From: Prototheca cutis
Taxonomy: Eukaryota; Chlorophyta; Trebouxiophyceae; Chlorellales; Chlorellaceae
Reading direction: 5' to 3'
Length of the DNA stretch: 64,000 nucleotides
NCBI GenBank assembly: GCA_002897115.2
Contig: BCIH01000001.1
Coordinates: forward strand, 294,482-358,481
Below, one piece after another: positions 56,416 through 64,000 of the stretch. The translations under genes and the position numbers were made by a program. A model generated the notes under the pieces. The model ran no database searches and was not told the origin of the DNA. It saw only the letters and a program-made list of their open reading frames with translations. The stretch's first letter is position 1. Every line of letters starts with the position of its first letter.

Positions 56416-59400
56416 TCAGTAAAAGTATCCGGCATGGTTGCGGCCCATGCCAGCGACCGAAAAGGCAGTGTCAGGCGAGGCACTGATTTCGTTGTCCTCG
56501 CTTGCAGGTTCTGCGTCGCTATCACGTTGAACCGCCGCCACAGCTTCCTCGGAAGCCGGGACAGATTCCAGGCGCTCATCGGATACGGCCACCTCAGCAC
56601 CGTTGCCCGCATCTGCCGTGCCGTCACCCCCAGCGCTCACTGCCTGGAAAGGCTGATCGGCTTCCGGAATCACTGACGTATCATCTCCAGCGCCATTGGA
56701 GGCCTCCTCGACTGCGACAGCCGCACCCTTGCGTGGCCGTCCACGGCGGCCGGGGGCTTTAGGAGCCTTGGCCGGCCCCCGTGGCCGGCCCCTCGACGCG
56801 GAAGGTGCAGTCTGGTCGGCGGCGGCCTGCAGCTCGGCCAGCTTCTGCTTGGCTTCCTCGTACTCGCTGCGCAGTTGTTCCAGGTTGGCCGCGGCCTCGG
56901 CCCTTGCTGCGGCCTCTGCCTCGGCCAGCTGCGTCAGCTCGCTGTGCAGGGCGGCGGCCTTGGCGTCGGCATCGGCGCGTGCTGCGCTTTCCACCCTCAG
57001 TTCCTCGCGTGCCTGTCCCGCGGCGGCTTCGGCCTCGTCCATCTCCTCACGGGCCAGGGTCAGCACCCGCTGAAGCTTGGCGACGGCGGCAAGAGCATCG
57101 GTTCGTCCCCGGGCCTCTTCCTCGCGACCCNCACGCGCCGACTCCAGCAGCCGCTGGACCTCGGTGATCCGACGCTCTGCCTCTTCTCGTGCAGCACGGA
57201 GCTCCTCGCGCAGCGCGGCCGCCGCAGCTTCGGCCGAGCCCACGGCCGTCCGGAGCGTCGCCGCCTGCCGCTCCGATGATGCAAGCGCCGCCCGCTCCTT
57301 TGTCAATTCGCGGTTTAAAGCCTCACGCTCGGCAGAAAAACGGTCGAGCGACGACTTCATCCCGTCGCGCTCGGCTTGAACCCGACGAACGGCCTCCAAC
57401 GACTCTGCCGCTTGCTGCCGAACAGCGCCGAGGTCGGCATGCAAGGCCGCAGCCTCCGCCCGGGCCACCTCGCCGGCCTGCTGTTCCACGGCCAGTGCCT
57501 CCTCTGTCTCAGACAGATGTCCCTGCAGCCGCACCACGTCATCCTCCTTGGTGGAGAGCATTGCTTGAGTGTCGGTCAGAGCTGCCGACAGCGACTCGCC
57601 TTCCTCCACAGCCTCACTCAGCGCCTCGGCCGTCGAATCCAATTCCTCCTGTTAAATTTAAATGGATGGACGGACGGACAACTGAGAAGAAGAAAGAAAG
57701 ATACATACGCTCCGGTCCTATGGGGGAAGCAAAATTCAAGAATCCCCGCCCGCCCTCAGCAAGGCCAGTCCATCACCTACCCTCAAGGACTGCAGCTCGG
57801 CCTGCTGCTGCTCAAGCTCAGCCTGCAGGTCTGCACACTTGGCCTCTGCGGCTCCCAGCTTCTCGCCGGCTTCCTCTGCTGCCAATCGTGCCGCAGCCTG
57901 CGCGTTTCTGAGCTCCTCTCGCACCGCCTCCTCCGCGGCGGCCAGCTTGCGGTATTCGGTCTCCAGCTCCTCAAAGGACGACTGCAGCTCCGCAGCCAGT
58001 TCCTCAGAGGCCCGGAGTTGGTCCTCCAGCTCAGAGTGCTGCGCCTCGAGACCCTTCTTGGAAGCCTCCACATCGGCCAGCTCAGACTTTGTCCGCGCCA
58101 GTTCCTCAGCCAGCTCCTCAGCCCCCTGCACCGCATTCATCACGTGCAGCTGTTGGAACAGCTGTCGCATGCGCGCATGCATGTGCATCATGGAAGCAGG
58201 TGGTCTTGCCGCCACCAACTGCAAGAGTCCTGCACCGATGCAGAAAACACATGGGAGAGCTTCCGCCCCTCCTCTCCTGCTGCCATTCAGCAACAGCAGC
58301 CTTTCGAAACACGGACCTGGTTGGAAGCACGGAGTTCAGCTTCGACACGGTCAAGGTCCTGGGTCAATTCGGCCACCCGACTCCTCTCTTGGGCCAGATC
58401 AGCCTCGAGCTGCATGAGGAGCATGGCTTGAGCCCGGGGTTGGCATTACCAAACAGTCAAAAATATTTGGGAAAAGACTGTTTGCTGAACCCATGCACAA
58501 CAAAAAAATGGAATGACGCCGACCTGGTCTAAAGAGCTCCGCGATTCGGCCGCCTTTGCCTCGAGGGCGCTGATTTCCTCCCTCTCCTGCACCAGTTCAG
58601 CACTCAGTCTCTCGACCTCCCTGACGGGGTCGTGGAGTGGAGCCATGTCAGAGGATAGGATTGAATCCGACGTCAGGAATGCCGGTCTTGCACCCTTGGC
58701 AGGCACAATTCCGGGAGCCTTCATCAGCGACTGAAATGGGCACCCTGAACCATGGAACAATGCCCCTACACTCCAGTCCATTGCTTACTCGGCAACCGAG
58801 GCGCTGTTTGCCCGCTCTTCCCTCAATGCCCCTTCCAGCCGCTTCCTCTCCTTGTCCAACTTGGACAGTGCATCAGCACCGGCATCAATCTGTGTTTCGA
58901 CGGATGGGGGAGAGGCAGGAATTGCCTCAGAGTTTGGGTTTACTAAACGCAAGCTGCTCCGACTCTGGTAAAGCAACAGACGTTATCTGCAGTCATGCCC
59001 AGATGCTGTCGTGACAGCACACCAGCCCCTCATCATACTTCTCTGCAGGTCAGCCATGGTCCATTCAAACCCACCTGGCGCTGGGCATTGGCGGCACCCG
59101 ACACGGCCTCACGCTTTGCACGCTGTGCCGCATCTTGCTCCCTCGACAGCAGCTGCTGCATCTCGTGCAGCTTCACACGCTGAGCGTCCAGTGCAGCTTG
59201 CACCGACTGGAAAAGAGGTGTTGGGTGGGGTGGGGATGACGGCATCGTGTGCTGGTAACCACGTGGGCATTGTNAACCATGCCGCCACGGAGTTGTGTCC
59301 TCCCTCGCCAGCCGCCCACCCAACAGACCTTGAGTTGGGACGCGGCGATCTCTTCAGACTCCCGAGCGGACTTTCTTTGGAGAAGCAGTGCCCCACCAAG

Positions 59401-59875
59401 CACGCCAGCGGCAAATAGGCCGACCAAGTTCTGCGGTGGTTAATGTACTCGCATTTAGAAAGGGCGGCGGGGTGAGCGGAAAGAAGGCCTCTTCCATGTA
59501 CAGCGTTCACGAATTGGGGTCATGCCCAGAATCTTTGCAGAGGGACGCAAGGAGAATTACTACTTGCGTGCATACACGCATACACACCCCCTCTCTCTCC
59601 CCCCCCAAATGCAAGCAAGACAACACACCCACCATAAAAGGGAACTTGTGTGCGGATGCGGCAGCAAAGGGGCCGAGAGAGCATGCCGCGTCCCAGGCAT
59701 AAGGGCCACTGGACTGCACGACAGAGGCCTCGCGCTGGGGCCCAGTGCCAAGCACACGAGCGCGAAATCTCAGGGACAGGTGTGCCCGACCCTGGGTGAT
59801 GGCAGCTGGAGCCCACCCATGCTGGCGCTCAGCTCCCACATGCAAGCGGCCAGAGAACCTGCTTGATGTCGCCAT
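56416..59875 (-). CDS. MFP1: MFP1-like plastid coiled-coil protein with AT-hooks
   Basis: Eight exons (59875-59633, 59430-59329, 59206-59075, 58889-58789, 58686-58524, 58409-58317, 58125-57781, 57648-56416) close in phase to 803 residues. Exon 1 (MATSSRFSGRLHVGAERQHG...) is a Ser/Arg/Ala-rich likely plastid transit peptide. Exon 2 holds one membrane helix, NLVGLFAAGVLGGALLL. Then ~500 residues of nearly unbroken coiled coil follow, Ala/Glu/Arg-rich. The C-terminal part carries two AT-hook-like DNA-binding cores, RGRPRGPAK and RRGRPRKG (56720-56800), then an acidic tail. Transit peptide, one helix and a long coiled coil match plant MFP1, which binds DNA and links plastid nucleoids to thylakoids. 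Assignment is by architecture, because coiled coils align poorly. Confidence 0.75.
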
Positions 59876-60602
59876 GATGCGAGTGCACGCCTGCAGGATA
59901 GAGAGGACTCGACATGATGTACTCCCAACTGCAAGCGCCCAGTGTCATCGCCACTGGGAGCGCAACAGACAAGGGGTTCCCAGTTCAAGCTGCGCAGCCA
60001 TGCCGACCCGAGCATCGCCCCGCACACCGGCACAGGAAAAGGATGCCCCACCGCGCGACGTGTCAGACATAATAGAGAAGTCTGGTGAGCGGAGGAGGAA
60101 AGCAGGTGGCGGCTCGTCTGTGCATTGGATGTCCCAGCTGTCGCCGCAAGGCCCGAGTGGGACCTTGGCCACCCGCCCAGTCTGGGGCGCTCAGGCCGCG
60201 AAGCGGCCAGCCGAGGCCCGATCCGTATGTCCTGAGTTGCAAGTGACATCCTAGCGACACAAATGCACTATGGGGTGGGGGCATGGTCGGGATCATTTGT
60301 GGCCAGTGCTAGGGGTTGGGGCCCCGTTTCGTAAAAAGGAGGGGTGCCGTCGGGGAAAATGTGCTTCGAGCGGAAAGAAAACCCTGCAATCCAGTGGCAT
60401 GGNTGATGTTGACATCGGGGGCCCCTTGGGCATGCAATCTGTTCATGATCGCTTTCGATTGGTTTTTGACACCATGTATGTGTTAGGTACGCGCGCGTGA
60501 CCTGCATCGCAAGCCTGGCGGGGAGTTTCGAAGGTCCAGGTCCCCGGACCCAGTTCACCAGCTCCCCAGCCCCCATCGGGCCGCTAGGCGGGATTGGACG
60601 GG
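59876..60602. promoter_or_regulatory. divergent intergenic region, about 730 bases
   Basis: Between the MFP1-like gene (minus) and the histone deacetylase gene (plus). Open frames are short. Promoters for both genes are expected; none identified. Confidence 0.4.
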
Positions 60603-63069
60603 ATGAGCGGGAAACGAAAGGTGCTACGTCCGCTGTGATGGCTCATGGGGGGGTCATCTGGCCTCTTTGATTGGCGATTGCAGGGCATGCGTTGCAGGGT
60701 CCGGATGACACGATGCTGGCTGACGAGAGGCCTTTTCCCCCTCTCCTGGCATCTGCTCAGTCTGGCACTCCCCTCCCTCCCCCAACAGGTCTCGTATTTT
60801 TATGACCCAGATGTGGGGCAGTACTACTACGGACAGGGCCACCCGATGAAGCCCCATCGAGTGGCCATGGCACACAGCCTGGTGCTCCAATATGGCCTGC
60901 ACACCCAGATGGATGTGCGTCCAGGGGCTTGCGACTGGGACTGGAACCAACCGCTTGCCTGCCCAACCCAGAACCTTCGCCCGACCTTCTTCCTTCCCAC
61001 ACTCGCGCCTCTACTGCTCCACAGATGTACAAGCCGCACCGTGCGAACGCGGAGGACATGCGGCGCTTTCATGCCGACGACTACCTGTCTTTCTTGCAGA
61101 CGGTGACCCCCGAAGCGGCGGCCGCGAGCACAGAGTTGCTGCGGCAGTACAACATGTACGAGGACTGCCCCGTATTCTCGGGGCTCTGGGACTACTGCAC
61201 CATCAGTGCGGGAGGCTCGCTGGGTGCTGCCGCGGCGCTCAATGCCGGCCGCGCCGACCTCGCCATCAACTGGGCGGGGGGCCTGCATCATGCCAAAAAG
61301 GGCGAGGCTTCGGGCTTTTGCTATGTCAACGACATCGTGCTGGCCATCCTCGAGCTGCTCAAGGCACATCAAAGGTTGGCTTTTGCTGTTTTGGGGCGAG
61401 TTGGGTTGATCGTGGGTTGATGGCGGGTTGAACAGGGGCTCGTCCGCCAATCCCCGGGACCTTTGGGGGGGGTGCGCCACGGGACAACATGGAACATACA
61501 AGGAGCATCACTCTATACCCAGCACACCTGCAAACAACCAGGGTTTTGTATGTGGACATTGATGTGCACCACGGGGACGGCGTGGAGGAAGCCTTTTTGA
61601 CCACCGACCGCGTGATGACTGTGAGCTTTCACAAGTTTGGCGACGGTTTCTTCCCAGGCACGGGCGATGTCGTCAACATCGGCCACGGTGACTGCTGATG
61701 GCTTTTGAGGGATTTTGGGGTCACCAGATGCGGGAATTGGGACGCATGCCAAGAAGAGGGTGTACGTTCTAGCCAGTCACTCGCGGGTAGTGACGCCCGT
61801 CCTCACCACACTGCATCCCAGGGCCCGGGCGGTACTATGCGCTGAACGTGCCGCTGCAGGACGGCATTACCGACGAGGCGTATGCCTCTCTGTTCCAGCC
61901 CATCATGGGCCGGGTCATGGAGGTGTACAGGCCCGGTGCCATCGTCCTCCAGTGTGGTGAGTTGCTGCGGGCTGGGTGGCTGGGGGTGGGGGGGAGGGGG
62001 TGGGAGAACGATCTCTGCCTTGTCCGCAACCAGGGCCTCTGCTCGCAATGAAAGAATCTCTCGGACGCGCCACCCCCAACACAGGCTCAGACTCGCTGGC
62101 TGGCGACCGGCTGGGCGTTTTCAACCTTTCTTCACGCGGGCACGCCGCGTGTGTGGAGCACATGCGGTCTTTCGGCGTGCCGCTGATCTTGCTGGGGGGT
62201 GGTGGCTACAAGATCAGAAACGTCTCGCGCTGCTGGGCAGCCGAGACCGGCGTAGCGGTGGGCGCGCACTTGCCCGACGACCTGCCTCCCTCGGAGTACT
62301 ACGAGTGCGTGCGCTCAGGGTGCAGAGAACGATTCTTTCTTGTTCTTGGGGGGGGAGGGTTGTGGTGCATGTGGTCCCGAAAGATGCCGAGTCCCGCCGG
62401 CCACCCAAGAACAGGCTGCCAGCCAAGATCAACTCATGCTCCACACCCCCAACGAAAATTCAAAGGTACTGGGCGCCAGCGTATCGGCTGACGGTGCCGG
62501 CGACAGAGGGCATGATCGACCGCAACACGCCACAGCACATCCATGCACTCAAGGAGAAGGTGGGGAAAGGGGGCCTATTTTGTGGCGCTTCGGCCTTTCC
62601 CCCTGCCTCCGGAAGGACCCCGATCTCGGGACCGACATGGTATGCCAGAGGTGAAACGACCGGCCCCCTCCCTCCGTGCACCGGCATGCAGATCATGGAG
62701 CACCTCCGGCACATCCCGCCGGCGCCCAGCGTCGCGTTCCACGAGCGTGCCCCCGACGCCATCGATTCCAGTCAACTCCAGGCATGCTGTTGGCGGGGTT
62801 GACTGGGTGAGCGGCTTGATGACGAGTCAATCCAGAGCCCGCGTCCCCCTCCCCCGCCCTCCACACACCACACAAGGCATGCAACCTCCAACTCCCTTTT
62901 CTTCTATCTGCAGGCCATGCACATTTCAAACCACGGTGACGAGGATGGGTGGCCGGAAGGCGAGCCGGCCAGGCACACGCAGCATGGCTGGCGGGAAGAC
63001 CCGCTGGCGCAGGGCATCCAGCAGCTCGGTGTCGGCCCGGCCGGCCAGCCCGTGACCGGTGCCCGCTGA
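60603..63069 (+). CDS. class I (RPD3-type) histone deacetylase
   Basis: Nine exons (60603-60620, 60789-60914, 61025-61374, 61542-61687, 61822-61956, 62085-62304, 62466-62559, 62692-62781, 62914-63069) close in phase to 444 residues. Motifs in order: [20 protein letters not shown] at the start of the domain; the charge-relay HH in [19 protein letters not shown]; zinc ligands in [17 protein letters not shown]; and [17 protein letters not shown] followed by [16 protein letters not shown]. It removes acetyl groups from histone lysines in nuclear corepressor complexes. Ser replaces the usual Ala in CG(A)DSL. The last intron uses a GC donor (GCATGC). The six-residue first exon is inferred from phase and position. 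The 50-residue C-terminal tail is hydrophilic and variable. Confidence 0.94.
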
Positions 63070-64000
63070 AGCCTGCAACACTGTATTTGCTGCCAATCCC
63101 CTGTACAGTGACTGACTGTGTGTATGCTCCCATCCTAATGTTCTATGGACTTTTTGGCGCCGGATGGTGTTGTCTGTGAGGAGGAGACCCTAGCCCCCAA
63201 GCAGCCCAAGTGTATGGGACCGTGGGTGGCGTCAAATTTCGCCGGTCGTCCCCAGTGACACCGTCAGACCAGGCAGTCTCGGGGCAAACCAGGCGAGCCA
63301 ACTTCGACATGGGGCCGCTGCATTGCATGCTTCCAGAAGCCGGCATACTGTAAATGTCCGTTTCATTATGTGCATATGTTTTTAGGTGCCTGTCTTGCAA
63401 AGGGGAGCGACGAACTGCAGGGCGATCACTCGGCTCGTCACCACGTGGGTGAGTGGGCGGGTTCCTGCGCTCTCCCCCAGGAGCCAGTGAGGTGCCCAGT
63501 GTAACGTAATATTCACTATATTGAATGGCATGGGTTGCTGGGATTGTCCGGCAGCACTCGTGCGCATCCAGCAAACGCTCAGGGCTCGCAGTGCCCACCG
63601 TCACACCCCTTGGGGCAAGAACCGTCTCGCAGGGCCCAAGGCAGAGCGGATGCCAAGCCTCTCCCGGGCGGCACCCGCCAAAGGGTCCCCCGCTATAGTA
63701 ACTTGGCAAGGAGATTGGCGCTGCAGCTGTGGGAACCAGCACAAGCTGTGGGATTCCTGCTCCTGCGGCCAGCCCTCACCATGCAGGTTGGGTGGGGATC
63801 GTTCTTGCGACGGATGGCCGTGTCTGGCAGTGTTTCCAGACATTTGGGTACACCATGGGCATGCACCCCTGACGACGTGGTGTGCATGCAGGTGGCAGTG
63901 TGATGCCAGTGTGGCGGGCCTCACCATTCCCCCTTTGGCCGACCCATCTGAATGTGCAGGGAGTATGTGCGCGGCAACTGCTTGCTGGCAAAATGCCGGT
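63070..64000. other. 3' flank of the deacetylase gene and unassigned sequence to the window edge
   Basis: About 930 bases. The longest open frame (minus strand, 63143-63742) has no recognisable motif and odd composition for this genome's proteins. A gene entering from the right on either strand is possible, but I cannot support one. Confidence 0.4.

Noticed and set aside
63143..63742. 199-codon minus-strand open frame at the right end
   Set aside because: No motif, no supporting splice structure, and a composition typical of chance frames. Left as unassigned.

Overview
The window is nuclear DNA of a GC-rich unicellular green alga. Genes are dense, lie on both strands and are cut by many short introns (from about 49 to a few hundred bases). 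Products include a ferredoxin-thioredoxin reductase subunit, an MFP1-like thylakoid/nucleoid protein, a plant-type ATP-citrate lyase B subunit and a CML21-like calcium sensor. A trebouxiophyte of the Chlorella/Auxenochlorella type would fit, but that is inference. Scattered single N bases look like masked ambiguous calls. I rebuilt gene models by hand from splice sites and reading phase. In almost every model the phases close exactly from start to stop, which is the main evidence for them.

Layout, left to right: the 3' end of a TnpB/Fanzor-like nuclease (+); a coiled-coil protein (-); a SpoU/TrmH RNA methyltransferase (-); an EF-hand protein (-) divergent from the FTR variable subunit (+); aspartate-semialdehyde dehydrogenase (+); a START-domain membrane protein (+); a small mitochondrial-type protein built from repeated exons (-) divergent from a Coa1-like gene (+); a tail-anchored protein (+); then, on the minus strand, a 143-residue unknown protein, sphingosine kinase, an F-box-like/RCC1 protein and a BRCT-bearing family X DNA polymerase. 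The polymerase is divergent from an unknown gene (+). Next come an HPP-family membrane protein (+), ATP-citrate lyase subunit B (+), an armadillo-like protein (-), a peroxisomal crotonase (+), glutamine-dependent NAD synthetase (-), a NUP214-like FG nucleoporin (+), an MFP1-like protein with AT-hooks (-) and a class I histone deacetylase (+).

There is no obvious pathway cluster. The main points for a second look are: (1) the mitochondrial-type protein whose repeats correspond one-to-one with symmetric phase-2 exons; (2) an unknown ORF starting six bases after the sphingosine kinase stop, a candidate bicistronic transcript; (3) T(n)G(n)/C(n)A(n) homopolymer tracts found almost only inside introns, with the A/T half toward the nearer exon; (4) an unusual number of GC-AG introns; and (5) the TnpB/Fanzor-like fragment at the left edge.
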